A stretch of 64,000 nucleotides of DNA from Erysipelotrichaceae bacterium OPF54 (GCA_022834735.1 BQKD01000002.1:1-64000); one strand, 5' to 3'; counted from the first letter of the stretch, positions 7,459 through 16,604 are shown. Notes: generated by a model from the sequence alone, not told the origin. A program made the numbers and translations.

Positions 7459-9201
7459 ATGAAAAAAATGATTCCCCTGCTTCTGGCGCTGACGTTCGCT
7501 CTGAGCGCGTGCACGTCGCCTTCCGGTTCGGCTTCGGGCGCTGCAGAACAGGAAAACAAACAATTCACGGAATATACGAATGAATATGTGGCCAGGGTGG
7601 CTGAAAACAGCTATACGACCATGCATCAGTTTTTCGAAAATCCGCAGAACTACGGGATCGATCCCGAAAAGGTCGAGGTCACGCTCGGACCGATCGAACC
7701 GGACGAAAAGACCCTGGCTCTCGAAGAGGAGCTGAGCAGCAAGCTCGACACATTTGACCGGAACGATCTGAACCCTGTACAGCAGGATATTTACGACCAG
7801 CTCCAGTATGAATTCGATCTGAGCAAGGAAACGAATGATGAGAAATACAAGTATCTCGACAACATCTGGAGCACGATGAACGGGCTTCCTGCCAGTCTTG
7901 TTTCCTTTTTCAGCGAGTACGAGCTGCGCGAAGAAAGCGATATCGCGCCGCTGATCCAGCTGATCAACGACGTTCCCCGCTATACGCAGGATGCGCTCGA
8001 CTACTCGAAAAAGCAGGCTGAACACGGCACGCTCATGCTCGATTACGAAGCAATGATCGAGACTTGCCAGACGACCCTGGATTCGCAAAGCGACAGTGCT
8101 GTGCGCAGCGAACTGCACAAGGATGTGGAAGAGCTAGGGCTGACACAGGAGAGGACCGATAAATACATCGCGCAGATCGACGAGGCGCTCGACCAGTCGT
8201 TCTTCCCTTCCTATCAGACAATGATCGACGGACTGACGGCCCTGAAAGATCAGATCAAGCCGCTTAGCGGTCTGGCTGCCTTGAAAAACGGAAAAGAATA
8301 CTATGAGCTTCTTGTCAAAGATGCGACCGGAACCGATGATTCGATCGATACGATCAAAAGCAATATCGAAGACGAGATCAGCAATGTGAGCACACAGGTC
8401 GTGACCATGATGAACGATGATCCGGGTACCCTGGCAGACATCATGAATCTGCGCACAAGCTTCACGAACGTGGAAGACATTCTCGTCTTCCTGAACGATC
8501 ACTATACGTCCCAGTTTCCGCAGCTCGATTCGATGGTATACGATCTGCAGCCGCTGGCAGACGAACAGTCGCAGGAAGGGGTCGTAGCGTATTTTATGAT
8601 CCCGGCTGTCGATTCGACCAGCAAATACCGGATCCGCTACAACCGCCGCGACTACGGAGACGATCCGGGCGATATTTCCTTATACCAGACGCTAGCTCAC
8701 GAAGGGATCCCGGGCCACATGTATCAGGCCCAGTACAACAAGCAGCATTTCCAGTACACGATCCAGTACTTTTTGTCCAATTCGGGATTTTCCGAAGGCT
8801 ATGCGACCTACGTGGAAAACCAGAGCCTGAAATTCCTTGATCTGGATCCGAAAACGGTCAATATGTATGTGTACAACGACCTTCTCAATAACTACTATGT
8901 TCTGCTCATGGATATCGCGGTCAATTACGAAGGAATGAGCAAAGAGGAGTTCACTGCCCACTTTGATATGTTCGACAGCAGTGCGCTCGAAGGAATTTAT
9001 GATCAGCTGGCTGACAATCCGGGGGTATTTATGTCATACTATTATGGATACTACCAGATCAGCGAGCTGCGCAAGGAAGCGAAAGACAAGCTTGAAAAAG
9101 ATTTCGACGATGTCAAATTCAACGATGCGCTGCTTCAGTCCGGAAGTGTCAACTTCGATATCGTGAAAAGAAATATCGACACCTATATGAAGGAAGATTG
9201 A
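7459..9201 (+). CDS. DUF885 family lipoprotein, putative zinc metallopeptidase
   Basis: This 580-residue lipoprotein has a lipobox (LSAC, Cys at about 18), so it should be tethered to the outer face of the membrane. The body matches the DUF885 family, a largely helical gluzincin-like group. The zinc motif HEGIPGH lies at residues 414-420, followed by the conserved GFSEGYATYVE block near 449-459 that supplies a downstream Glu. Spacing and length (about 580-600) are typical. A peptidase role is inferred from the HExxH-like motif; no substrate is known. AAAGGAAAGGAA precedes the ATG. A 37-codon gene follows immediately, before a shared terminator. Confidence 0.88.
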   Translation: MKKMIPLLLALTFALSACTSPSGSASGAAEQENKQFTEYTNEYVARVAENSYTTMHQFFENPQNYGIDPEKVEVTLGPIEPDEKTLALEEELSSKLDTFDRNDLNPVQQDIYDQLQYEFDLSKETNDEKYKYLDNIWSTMNGLPASLVSFFSEYELREESDIAPLIQLINDVPRYTQDALDYSKKQAEHGTLMLDYEAMIETCQTTLDSQSDSAVRSELHKDVEELGLTQERTDKYIAQIDEALDQSFFPSYQTMIDGLTALKDQIKPLSGLAALKNGKEYYELLVKDATGTDDSIDTIKSNIEDEISNVSTQVVTMMNDDPGTLADIMNLRTSFTNVEDILVFLNDHYTSQFPQLDSMVYDLQPLADEQSQEGVVAYFMIPAVDSTSKYRIRYNRRDYGDDPGDISLYQTLAHEGIPGHMYQAQYNKQHFQYTIQYFLSNSGFSEGYATYVENQSLKFLDLDPKTVNMYVYNDLLNNYYVLLMDIAVNYEGMSKEEFTAHFDMFDSSALEGIYDQLADNPGVFMSYYYGYYQISELRKEAKDKLEKDFDDVKFNDALLQSGSVNFDIVKRNIDTYMKED

Positions 9202-9204
9202 TCC

Positions 9205-9318
9205 ATGGAAGATGTACATGTCAGGGATCTGCTCAACCATCTGGCTGCAGTCAATTTCAAACGCATGATTGCCAGTCTTCTTCACAAGGAAGAAGAAAAG
9301 CCGGAAGAAGAGGAATAA
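9205..9318 (+). CDS. Small acidic protein, 37 residues, unknown function
   Basis: The ATG at 9205 lies 3 bases after the DUF885 stop, with AGGAAG about 8 bases upstream. The protein begins MEDVHVRDLLNHLAAVNFK, then has a short amphipathic stretch and a tail of Glu and Lys. It ends just before a strong terminator, which supports it being the last gene of a two-gene operon. I do not recognise the family. Confidence 0.55.
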   Translation: MEDVHVRDLLNHLAAVNFKRMIASLLHKEEEKPEEEE

Positions 9319-9333
9319 AAAACAGATTCAGCG

Positions 9334-9366
9334 AAACGAGGACGATTTATTCGGTCCTCGTTTTTT
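9334..9366 (+). terminator. Intrinsic terminator of the DUF885 operon
   Basis: Arms AAACGAGGAC (9334-9343) and GTCCTCGTTT (9354-9363) are followed by a T run to 9366. Confidence 0.88.
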
Positions 9367-9516
9367 ATCATCACAAAAAACGTCCGAAAAACCAGAGCAT
9401 CAGCTCTGTATCGTGCAGGAACAGATGATCCGGTTTCTCATGAGCTGATCTTTTCATTTTTAGGATCTATCTCCAAAAACCTGAACCTTTATTTTCGAAA
9501 ATTGAAAAACCCATAC

Positions 9517-9575
9517 AAAAAAGATCAGGCAGGCCTGATATCCATCGATATCCTTCCTGTTCCTGATCTGTTTTA
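9517..9575 (-). terminator. Terminator of malQ
   Basis: CAGATCAGG and CCTGATCTTTTTT (minus strand, arms at 9562-9570 and 9521-9529) enclose a loop of about 30 bases that itself holds a small ATATC/GATAT palindrome. The T run lies at 9517-9522. Between 9367 and 9516 no gene is seen. Confidence 0.7.
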
Positions 9576-9583
9576 TTTTGATA

Positions 9584-11110
9584 TTATTTTGTTTCTTCTT
9601 TTGCTTCTTCGATTTCCAGACGTTCCAGAGGGAAACGCTTGTAGACTTTCGTCAGCTCGAGCAGCTTGTCTTTGATTTCATCGTTCAGCTGTCCCGGCAT
9701 CAGGCGCCATGCCCAGTTTCCGCCCAGCTTGCTTGGCACGTTCATTCTTGCTTCCGAGCCTAATCCAAGCAGATCCTGCGCCGTAACGATCGCGTAATCC
9801 GAAGGCGATTTCATCAGCTCGCGGATCATGTTCCAGTGATAGTCTGCCGGATCATTGGCCTGCAGATATTCTTTGGCCAGCGCCACATCGTCCTTGTCCG
9901 CATTCTCGAACCAGCCAACGATCGTATCGTTGTCGTGCGTTCCCGTATAGGCAACCGAGTTTTTCGGATAGTTGAACGGGTAGTAATCGGTGCTTGCGGC
10001 ATCGCGCGAATCAAACGCGAACTGAAGGATCTTCATTCCAGGGAATCCCGTATCAGCCAGCAGTTTCTTGACAGAAGGCGTAAGGAAGCCGAGGTCTTCG
10101 GCAATGATCCGCTGTTTTCCAAGCTTCTTCTCGATCGTCGAGAACAGATCCATTCCCGGCCCTTCCAGCCATTTTCCGTTTTTCGCCGTCTTGTCCTCGT
10201 AAGGGATCGCATAGTAGGAATCGAATCCGCGGAAGTGGTCAATACGCAGGACATCGTACATATTCAAAAGATACGCGATACGACGTGTCCACCAGTCATA
10301 TCCGGTCTTTTTGTGTTCGGGCCAGTTGTACAGCGGATTGCCCCACAACTGTCCGTCCGCCGAGAATCCGTCAGGAGGGCAGCCGGCAACACGTTCCGGA
10401 TTCAGATCGGCGTCAAGCGCGAACAGTTCCGGATGGGACCAGACGTCCACCGAATCTCTTGCGACATAGATCGGCAGGTCGCCGATCATTTCGACACCAT
10501 TCTCGTTGGCATACTCTTTCATGGCCTTCCATTGTTTCAGGAAGAAATACTGCAGCACGTCATAGAAATCCACATCTTCCTTGAACTTCATGACCCAGTC
10601 TTTTTTCTTTTTCGGATCATAGAATTTGAACTCGTCATCCCATTCATACCACGGCTTGCCGTCAAAATGTTTTTTCAAGGCCATGTACAGCGCATAGTCT
10701 TCGACCCAGTCCTTATTATCCTCCAGGAATTTTTCGTATTCGGCATCCGGATTTTTCAAAAAGCGGTCTGTCGCCAGACGAAGAACATTGAAACGGTTGT
10801 TGTAGAGGAACCCGAAATCCACTTCATCCTCTTTCTGGCTCCAGTCAAGCCATGTGTACTCTTCCGGGATCAGCAGGCCGTCCTTGACCAGAAGGCCGAA
10901 ATCGATAAAGTACGGATTTCCCGCAAACGTGGAATACGATGCGTATGGAGAATCTCCGTAGCTTGTCGGATGGATCGGCAGGATCTGCCAGTATGACTGT
11001 CCGCTTCCGTTCAGAAAGTCAACGAAGTCATACGCTGCCTGTCCCATCGTACCCACACCATACGGGCTGGGCAGGCTTGTGATGTGTAATAACACGCCAT
11101 TTTTTCTCAT
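9584..11110 (-). CDS. malQ: 4-alpha-glucanotransferase (amylomaltase, GH77)
   Basis: This 508-residue cytoplasmic GH77 enzyme transfers maltooligosaccharide units between alpha-1,4-glucans. The N-terminal LHITSLPSPYGVGTMG and QILPIHPTSYGDSPYAS blocks, the MIGDLPIYVARDSVDVW block, the FRGFDSYY stretch after LRIDH, the AEDLG block carrying the acid/base region and the TGTHDND block are all recognisable GH77 motifs. Length matches the family. It should work with the cytoplasmic alpha-amylase and the upstream ABC importer in maltodextrin use. A terminator separates it from the permease genes, and it has its own candidate promoter, so it can be regulated separately. Confidence 0.96.
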   Translation of the reverse strand: MRKNGVLLHITSLPSPYGVGTMGQAAYDFVDFLNGSGQSYWQILPIHPTSYGDSPYASYSTFAGNPYFIDFGLLVKDGLLIPEEYTWLDWSQKEDEVDFGFLYNNRFNVLRLATDRFLKNPDAEYEKFLEDNKDWVEDYALYMALKKHFDGKPWYEWDDEFKFYDPKKKKDWVMKFKEDVDFYDVLQYFFLKQWKAMKEYANENGVEMIGDLPIYVARDSVDVWSHPELFALDADLNPERVAGCPPDGFSADGQLWGNPLYNWPEHKKTGYDWWTRRIAYLLNMYDVLRIDHFRGFDSYYAIPYEDKTAKNGKWLEGPGMDLFSTIEKKLGKQRIIAEDLGFLTPSVKKLLADTGFPGMKILQFAFDSRDAASTDYYPFNYPKNSVAYTGTHDNDTIVGWFENADKDDVALAKEYLQANDPADYHWNMIRELMKSPSDYAIVTAQDLLGLGSEARMNVPSKLGGNWAWRLMPGQLNDEIKDKLLELTKVYKRFPLERLEIEEAKEETK

Positions 11111-11141
11111 AGATTATTATTCTCTCTTTCAATTTAATTTC

Positions 11142-11171
11142 ATTATACATATAAAAAGCTCAATATACCAA
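11142..11171 (-). promoter_or_regulatory. Candidate malQ promoter overlapping the upstream terminator
   Basis: On the minus strand TTGGTA (11166-11171), an 18-base spacer and TATAAT (11142-11147) lie 31 bases before the malQ start. The -35 falls within the loop of the terminator of the preceding permease operon. Confidence 0.45.
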
Positions 11172-11181
11172 TTGAGCTTTT
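11150..11181 (-). terminator. Terminator of the sugar ABC importer operon
   Basis: Arms AAAAGCTCAAT (11154-11164) and ATTGAGCTTTT (11171-11181) with a 6-base loop and flanking T residues on the minus strand. Confidence 0.85.
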
Positions 11182-11202
11182 CGATATTGTACGTAATTTA
11201 TT

Positions 11203-12045
11203 TTATCCTTTAACAGCTCCGGCTGCCACACCTTTAATGATATATTTTTGGCCACAGATATAAACGATGATGACCGGGATGACGGTCAGCATGATCGATG
11301 CCATCATCGGTCCCATCTCGACACGTCCGTAGCTTCCGCGGAAGTACTGGATCAGCATCGGGATCGTCTTGTATTTTGTGATATCCAGGACCAGTGTCGG
11401 CAGGAGGTAGTCATTCCATACCCACATGGCTTCCAGGATCGCAACAGAAATCATGGTCGGTTTCAGGATCGGCACGACAACCTTGAAGAAGATCTGCAGC
11501 GGCGTGCATCCGTCGATCATGGCCGCCTCTTCGATCTCGACAGGAATCGATTTAACGAAACCGGCAAACATGAACACAGCAAGCCCGGCACCAAAGCCCA
11601 GATAAATGATCCATAAGTTGAACGGATTGTTCAGCTTGAGCGTATCGGCTGTCTGCGACAAGGTGAACATGACCATCTGGAACGGCACGACCATCGAGAA
11701 GACAAACAGGTAATACAGGAAATTGCTGAACTTTGTCTGAACCCGCGTAATGTACCATGCGCACATCGAGCAGAAGATGATGATCGCCGCAACCGATGTG
11801 ATGGTGATCAGCACAGAATAGCCAAGCGATGCCAGGAATCCAAAGGAATTGATGGCCTTCATATAGTTGACAAGACCGCCAAACGATGCGGAATTGACAA
11901 GATCAAACGCAGAACTTGTAGTGATCGCTCCTTCGACCTTGAGCGAGTTGTTCAGGATCATGAAGATCGGATAGACCCACGCGATCGCCAGCGGGATCAG
12001 GATGATAAATAATATAACGGTCAAGGTTTTCTTTTTCTTCGTCAT
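11203..12045 (-). CDS. Carbohydrate ABC transporter permease (MalG/MsmG-type)
   Basis: This 280-residue inner membrane permease has about six hydrophobic segments. The cytoplasmic EAA loop that contacts the ATPase is clear (EIEEAAMIDGCTPLQIFFKV). It is the second permease of a maltodextrin-type importer and pairs with the product of the gene starting at 12896. The two genes overlap by one base, so translation is coupled. The C-terminus KGVAAGAVKG is typical of this subfamily. Substrate specificity cannot be read from the permease; malto-oligosaccharides are inferred from malQ and the amylase nearby. Confidence 0.93.
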   Translation of the reverse strand: MTKKKKTLTVILFIILIPLAIAWVYPIFMILNNSLKVEGAITTSSAFDLVNSASFGGLVNYMKAINSFGFLASLGYSVLITITSVAAIIIFCSMCAWYITRVQTKFSNFLYYLFVFSMVVPFQMVMFTLSQTADTLKLNNPFNLWIIYLGFGAGLAVFMFAGFVKSIPVEIEEAAMIDGCTPLQIFFKVVVPILKPTMISVAILEAMWVWNDYLLPTLVLDITKYKTIPMLIQYFRGSYGRVEMGPMMASIMLTVIPVIIVYICGQKYIIKGVAAGAVKG

Positions 12046-12896
12046 TACTGCTGTACCTCCTTAGAGCGAGTTGCACGCAGCTGCCAGAAGCTGACAAGTA
12101 CGACAACGATCGAGAAAAGAACGGCTTTTGCCTGTCCGATCCCTTTCCATGCCTTGCCTGCACGCGCGTAGAATGTCTGGTAAATGTTGAATGCAAGCAT
12201 ATCGGTCATATGGTTCGGGTCGCCGGCAGTCAGGGCCAGGTTCTGGTCGAACAGCTTGAAGCTGTTTGTCAGTGTAAGGAACACACAGATCGTGATCGAA
12301 GGCATCATCATCGGGATCTTGATCTTCCAGAGGATCTGCCAGTCGGTCGCTCCGTCGATCTTGGCTGCTTCGATCAGGTCATCCGGCACATTCTGCAGTC
12401 CGGCAATATAAATGATCATCATATATCCGATCTGCTGCCAGCACATCAGGATGATGATGCCCCAGTATCCGGCTGTTGCGTTCAGACGCAACAGCGGTTC
12501 TCCGACAATAGAGAGCACGCAGTTGATCAGGATCTGCCAGATATAGCCAAGCACGATACCGCCAATCAGGTTCGGCATGAAGAATATCGTACGGAAAAAG
12601 TTGGTTCCTTTGAGCTCCTGTGTCAGTGCCATGGCCAGCGCGAAAGCCAGAACGTTGATCGCGATGATATTGACAACGGCCACAAGAACAGTGAATCCGG
12701 CTGAGCGCAGGAATGATGCATCCGACAGAGCGGATACATAGTTTTCAAATCCGATAAATGTCGCATTTCCGACTGTCGTGAACTGACAGAAGGATAAATA
12801 CAGCCCTTCAACAAAAGGGACGATAAATCCGATCGTAAATGCGGCAAGAGTCGGGAGCACGAACAGCCATCCGTATTTTTTTAATGTTCGTTCCAT
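12045..12896 (-). CDS. Carbohydrate ABC transporter permease (MalF/MsmF-type)
   Basis: This 283-residue membrane permease has six predicted helices and the EAA motif DLIEAAKIDGATDWQILWKI. It forms the translocation pore with the downstream permease. AAGGAGGAG lies just before the ATG, stronger than most sites in the window, which may compensate for reduced transcript level after the upstream hairpin at 12922-12945. It is part of a binding protein - permease - permease operon without its own ATPase; the MsmK/UgpC-type ATPase at 15393 is the likely energiser. Confidence 0.93.
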   Translation of the reverse strand: MERTLKKYGWLFVLPTLAAFTIGFIVPFVEGLYLSFCQFTTVGNATFIGFENYVSALSDASFLRSAGFTVLVAVVNIIAINVLAFALAMALTQELKGTNFFRTIFFMPNLIGGIVLGYIWQILINCVLSIVGEPLLRLNATAGYWGIIILMCWQQIGYMMIIYIAGLQNVPDDLIEAAKIDGATDWQILWKIKIPMMMPSITICVFLTLTNSFKLFDQNLALTAGDPNHMTDMLAFNIYQTFYARAGKAWKGIGQAKAVLFSIVVVLVSFWQLRATRSKEVQQ

Positions 12897-12921
12897 AGAA
12901 CTCCTCCTTTATAAAAATGAA

Positions 12922-12945
12922 ACAGGCAGATTTTCGTCTGCCTGT
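12922..12945 (-). other. Intercistronic hairpin between binding protein and permease genes
   Basis: A 9-base inverted repeat (ACAGGCAGA and TCTGCCTGT) with a 6-base loop is followed on the minus strand by only a weak T-rich stretch. Such hairpins usually leave more binding-protein mRNA than permease mRNA; here that role is inferred. Confidence 0.7.
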
Positions 12946-12985
12946 CATTCATTTCTGTTTAAACTTAAGACAGTGTCTTATTTCC

Positions 12986-14296
12986 TTATTTTTCGTTTGT
13001 CAGATCGTATTCTGTCTTCCATCCGTCAACAAACGCAGTTTTTACTTTATCCCAGTTTCCATCTGTAGGATCGGCTGCGTAAGCTGTCAGGGCTGAACCG
13101 ACACCATTCTTCCATTCTTCGCTAGGAATCGTAGTGAATGCCCAGCTGATCGGCGTCTTGCCTTCTTCGGTCATCTTCTGATCTTTGGTAACAAATACGT
13201 TGTCTGATTTCTTGGCATCCTTGAACGGAATGACGAATCCCATTTCGTCTGCCATGGCTTTTGTACCTTCTTCAGAAGTTACGCACCAGTTCATGAAGTC
13301 CAGAGTTGCCTGGATATCTTCTTCGCTTGCTTCGTTGTTTACTACCCAGTAGTTTTCTGTACCTGTGCACAGACCCTGGTTTTCCTCGTCGCCGACACCG
13401 AAGTAGATCGGGATCATTGTCAGTTCGTTCGTATCCATGCCTGCGTCTTTGAGGTTCGTGTATTCCCAGGAACCGTTCTGATAGAATACGGCTTTGCCCT
13501 GTTCGAACTCGTTGCGGCTGTCATCGCCAGTCTTGGCTGCCAGGTCTTTTCCAGGAACCGTGGAATCTGTGATATACAGATCGAATATCTTGCGGTACTC
13601 GTCAAGGTATTTTCCTTCGATCGCTTCAGAAGAGTTGATTTCCTTGTCTTTGTATTCGAAATAGATCGGCATGTTGGCCAGGTGCGTTTTGTAACGCCAG
13701 TCGCTCGATCCATCCATACCAGCCGATGTGAAGGCTGTGAATCCGAGCTCGTCCTTGCGGCTTGCGATGTCGTCCGCCACTTTTTTCAGATCGTCGAACG
13801 ATTTGATATCGTCAACCGTGTATCCGGCTTCCTTCAGCAGTTTTTCATTTACGATCAATCCGTAGGATTCGATGCAGTAAGCGATCGCCGCAACATCATC
13901 GTCACCATTATACAGCGCGTAGGAATCGCTTGTTAACTGATCGAATACCGGAGTTCCTTTCAAGTTGTAAGCATAGTCTTCCCAGTTTTTCAAACCAATC
14001 GGACCATTGACCTGGAACAGTGTAGGAGCGCCGCTCTTGCCCATTTCAGACATTAATGTCGTTTCATAGTTTCCGGAAGCAGCCGTTACGACTTTAACGT
14101 CCACGCCTTTTTCTTCCGTATATTTTTTCGCAAGGTTCTGCCATGCTTCATCCTGTTCAGGCTTGAAGTTTAAATAATAAACCGACCCTTTCGAACCGTC
14201 GGAGCCGGATGACTCGCCATCAGATGAGCTGCCGCATCCTGCCAGTAACATCGTTGCCGCCATACCAGCTGACAACATTGTCTGCCATTTTTTCAT
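12986..14296 (-). CDS. Extracellular sugar-binding lipoprotein of an ABC importer
   Basis: This 436-residue family 1 solute-binding protein has a lipobox (LLAGC, Cys about 21) followed by a Ser/Gly/Asp linker. It captures oligosaccharide at the cell surface and delivers it to the two permeases downstream. The body has the usual family features (an FNxKPE-like QDEAWQNLAKKYTEEKGVDV stretch and a C-terminal block near LDFMNWCVTSEEGTKAMADE). The closest functional guess is a maltodextrin or multiple-sugar binding protein, from context only. An extended -10 promoter, a cre-like palindrome and a 21-bp-spaced direct repeat lie upstream. AGGAGG precedes the ATG. Confidence 0.92.
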   Translation of the reverse strand: MKKWQTMLSAGMAATMLLAGCGSSSDGESSGSDGSKGSVYYLNFKPEQDEAWQNLAKKYTEEKGVDVKVVTAASGNYETTLMSEMGKSGAPTLFQVNGPIGLKNWEDYAYNLKGTPVFDQLTSDSYALYNGDDDVAAIAYCIESYGLIVNEKLLKEAGYTVDDIKSFDDLKKVADDIASRKDELGFTAFTSAGMDGSSDWRYKTHLANMPIYFEYKDKEINSSEAIEGKYLDEYRKIFDLYITDSTVPGKDLAAKTGDDSRNEFEQGKAVFYQNGSWEYTNLKDAGMDTNELTMIPIYFGVGDEENQGLCTGTENYWVVNNEASEEDIQATLDFMNWCVTSEEGTKAMADEMGFVIPFKDAKKSDNVFVTKDQKMTEEGKTPISWAFTTIPSEEWKNGVGSALTAYAADPTDGNWDKVKTAFVDGWKTEYDLTNEK

Positions 14297-14345
14297 GATA
14301 ATAAAATTTCCTCCTTCAATAAAAATGAATCTTCAGCGCCGCGAA

Positions 14346-14359
14346 TGTAAGCGCTTGTA
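14346..14359. promoter_or_regulatory. cre-like/LacI-family operator in the importer leader
   Basis: TGTAAGCGCTTGTA is a near-palindrome with the AAGCGCTT core of CcpA/LacI-type operators, differing from the cre consensus at its last positions. It lies 50 bases upstream of the binding-protein ATG and downstream of the -10, which suits repression. Confidence 0.6.
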
Positions 14360-14407
14360 CGATCAAAGGGTAAAACATGTGAAATCATATTTCGATCACT
14401 CTGCCCG

Positions 14408-14416
14408 ATCATACCA
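14408..14416 (-). promoter_or_regulatory. Extended -10 promoter of the importer operon
   Basis: The minus strand reads TGGTATGAT, an extended -10 of the same type as at larC, about 110 bases before the binding-protein start. The cre-like site lies about 50 bases downstream of it. Confidence 0.55.
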
Positions 14417-14420
14417 AGTT

Positions 14421-14454
14421 TTCCACTTAAGCGACCAATTATTCCACTTTAAGC
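14421..14454 (-). repeat. 21-bp-spaced direct repeat upstream of the importer promoter
   Basis: TTCCACTTAAGC at 14421 recurs as TTCCACTTTAAGC at 14442, exactly 21 bp (two helical turns) apart, just upstream of the extended -10. The layout fits an activator that binds direct repeats; which regulator is unknown. Confidence 0.6.
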
Positions 14455-14587
14455 ATAACATTTGAGAAAGTTCGTAAATGTTTCATATATTTTAGTCTTT
14501 TTTTGGGAAAATATGGATTTTTCTCTGCGAATTGTGTATCATGTAGCCAAATCGCATTTTTTAGATCAAAAAGAGGTAAAAGAAATC

Positions 14588-15301
14588 ATGTTGCTGTTTT
14601 CACAAATATTTGCCCTCCTGTGTTCTGTTTTCGTACCGGCAGGCGCCGCCATCTGGATCGCCCTGCACTATGAAGGAAAATGGAAGATCATGCTCCTGGG
14701 CGCTTTGACATATATCATATTCAATATCGCATTGTTCCTGCCGATCGTTTCCCTGGTCACTTCTTTCGATCCGGTCAGCGCATGGATCAGCACCCATCGG
14801 GCCGCATGGCTGCTGCTTATCGCTTTGCTCACTGTCGTTCTTGCCGAACTGTTCCGCTATCTGGTCATCAGCCTGTTCATAAAATATGATACGGCCAGCC
14901 TGGACGCTGTTTCGTTCGGTCTGGGCTACGGCGGCTTTCAGACAGCGATGAGCGTCGGAGTCAATGTGCTCATCAGCATCATCCTGTCTTCCTATATTGC
15001 CAAAGAGGGAGCGACAGCTGCCCTGATGGCCGAAGGGATCGGACAGCTGTGCCTGATCGTCATGCAGATCGGATGGACCTTGCTCATCATGCAGGCAGTC
15101 AGCACAAAAAAGATCCAGTACTTCTTTGTATGTGTCGGGCTCGAATTTGCGGTATCCGCCTTATCTTCTCTCGGGCAGAATATATGGCACTGGAATATCT
15201 GGGTCATCCTGCTGATCATGTTCATTTTCGCCCTTCTGGCCGGCATGTACATCTCGCAGGAATTTAAAATTGAACAAAAAACAAAATCTTCGGGCAAATA
15301 G
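14588..15301 (+). CDS. YhfC-like polytopic membrane protein
   Basis: This 237-residue membrane protein has about seven hydrophobic segments. It resembles the YhfC/DUF2324 group of putative intramembrane metalloproteases: the central [11 protein letters not shown] stretch aligns by eye with the conserved GxGxGGxE motif of that family, but the Glu is replaced by Gln, so enzymatic activity is doubtful. Other hydrophobic blocks ([14 protein letters not shown]) fit as well. The start at 14588 is chosen because AAGAGG lies upstream and the protein then begins in the first helix. It is divergent from the importer operon and lies upstream of the ATPase gene. Confidence 0.6.
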   Translation: MLLFSQIFALLCSVFVPAGAAIWIALHYEGKWKIMLLGALTYIIFNIALFLPIVSLVTSFDPVSAWISTHRAAWLLLIALLTVVLAELFRYLVISLFIKYDTASLDAVSFGLGYGGFQTAMSVGVNVLISIILSSYIAKEGATAALMAEGIGQLCLIVMQIGWTLLIMQAVSTKKIQYFFVCVGLEFAVSALSSLGQNIWHWNIWVILLIMFIFALLAGMYISQEFKIEQKTKSSGK

Positions 15302-15302
15302 C

Positions 15303-15332
15303 TTGAAGTTTTATTTTTTTCCATGTGATAAT
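15303..15332 (+). promoter_or_regulatory. Promoter of the MsmK/UgpC-type ATPase gene
   Basis: TTGAAG (15303-15308), an 18-base spacer and GATAAT (15327-15332) preceded by TG (extended -10) lie about 60 bases before the ATPase ATG. It begins right after the YhfC-like gene stop. Confidence 0.65.
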
Positions 15333-15340
15333 TTTGGAAA

Positions 15341-15355
15341 TGAAAACGCTTTACA
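15341..15355 (+). promoter_or_regulatory. cre-like site at the ATPase transcription start
   Basis: TGAAAACGCTTTACA is close to the CcpA consensus but one base too long in its right half. It sits about 10 bases after the -10, where bound CcpA would block transcription. Confidence 0.4.
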
Positions 15356-15392
15356 GCGAAGGAAAATAAGAAAAGGAGAAAACAATAATTAT

Positions 15393-16541
15393 ATGGCTGA
15401 TTTAAATTTAAAGCATATCAATAAAACATATCCAAATGGTTTTGTTGCAGTAAAAGACTTCAACCTGGACATCAAAGACGGAGAATTCGTGATCTTTGTC
15501 GGTCCTTCCGGATGCGGAAAATCAACAACACTGCGCATGATCGCAGGACTTGAGGACATTTCCGGAGGCGATCTGAACATTGACGGACGCCGCGTAAACG
15601 ACGAGGAACCGAAAGACCGCGATATTGCCATGGTATTCCAGAGCTACGCTTTGTATCCGCATATGACAGTGCGCGAAAACATGGAATTCCCGCTGAAGAT
15701 CGCGAAACTGCCGAAAAACGAAATTGACGCCCGCGTTGACGAAGCCGCAAAAACATTAGGGCTCGAAAGCCTGCTCGACCGCAAGCCGAAAGCGCTTTCC
15801 GGAGGACAGAGACAGCGTGTTGCGATGGGACGTGCGATCGTGCGCCATCCGAAAGTTCTTTTAATGGACGAACCGCTTTCGAACCTGGATGCCAAGCTGC
15901 GCGGACAGATGCGTGTCGAGATCTCCAAGCTGCATGAAAAACTGGGCGCAACGATCGTATACGTTACCCATGACCAGACCGAAGCCATGACACTTGGAGA
16001 CCGGATCGTTGTCATGAGCGACGGAGAGATTCAGCAGATCGATACGCCGCAGAACCTGTATGATTCGCCGGTCAACAAATTTGTTGCCGGATTCATCGGC
16101 GCGCCGCAGATGAACTTTATCGACGCCACCCTGAAGATCGATGGAGACGATGTATATATCACGATTGCCGACCACGATGTGAAGCTGGCTGCCGACAAAG
16201 CGAAACGCCTGATCAAGAAAGGCTACAAGAAGGGACAGTCCGTAACAGCCGGTATCCGTCCAGAAGATCTGGGAGATTCTGCCGAAATGCTTGCCAAATT
16301 CCCGGAATCGCAGGTCAAAGGACATGTCGATGTATACGAAATGCTCGGTGCCACTTCGAACCTGTACGTCAATGTGAAAGGACAGCAGATCACGGCTGCC
16401 GTTGAGGCCGATACGCCAGTACGCGTAGGCGACACGATCAGTCTTGCGTTCGACAACAACAAGATCCACATTTTCGATAACGATACACAGGAAAATGTGC
16501 TGGTCGATATTGACCCGCAGACCGGAGAACTTGTACACTAA
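15393..16541 (+). CDS. ugpC: Sugar ABC transporter ATPase (UgpC/MsmK-type)
   Basis: This 382-residue ATPase energises carbohydrate ABC importers. Walker [10 protein letters not shown] lies at 37-45, with the signature LSGGQRQR, Walker [12 protein letters not shown] and the switch His in [13 protein letters not shown] also visible. The C-terminal regulatory (TOBE/MalK-like) domain runs from about 240 to the end. Such ATPases often serve several importers in Firmicutes, which explains why it has its own promoter and is not in the permease operon. The ribosome site AGGAG lies 14 bases from the ATG, an unusually long spacing. The family begins at MADLNLKHI, so this start is preferred. Confidence 0.95.
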   Translation: MADLNLKHINKTYPNGFVAVKDFNLDIKDGEFVIFVGPSGCGKSTTLRMIAGLEDISGGDLNIDGRRVNDEEPKDRDIAMVFQSYALYPHMTVRENMEFPLKIAKLPKNEIDARVDEAAKTLGLESLLDRKPKALSGGQRQRVAMGRAIVRHPKVLLMDEPLSNLDAKLRGQMRVEISKLHEKLGATIVYVTHDQTEAMTLGDRIVVMSDGEIQQIDTPQNLYDSPVNKFVAGFIGAPQMNFIDATLKIDGDDVYITIADHDVKLAADKAKRLIKKGYKKGQSVTAGIRPEDLGDSAEMLAKFPESQVKGHVDVYEMLGATSNLYVNVKGQQITAAVEADTPVRVGDTISLAFDNNKIHIFDNDTQENVLVDIDPQTGELVH

Positions 16542-16554
16542 TTGATAGAACACC

Positions 16555-16579
16555 AGCCCATCCCCTGATGGGCTTTTTT
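16555..16579 (+). terminator. Terminator of the ATPase gene
   Basis: Arms AGCCCATC (16555-16562) and GATGGGCT (16567-16574) followed by TTTTT. Confidence 0.92.
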
Positions 16580-16604
16580 AGAAAATGAAAGAAGGAAGAA
16601 GACT

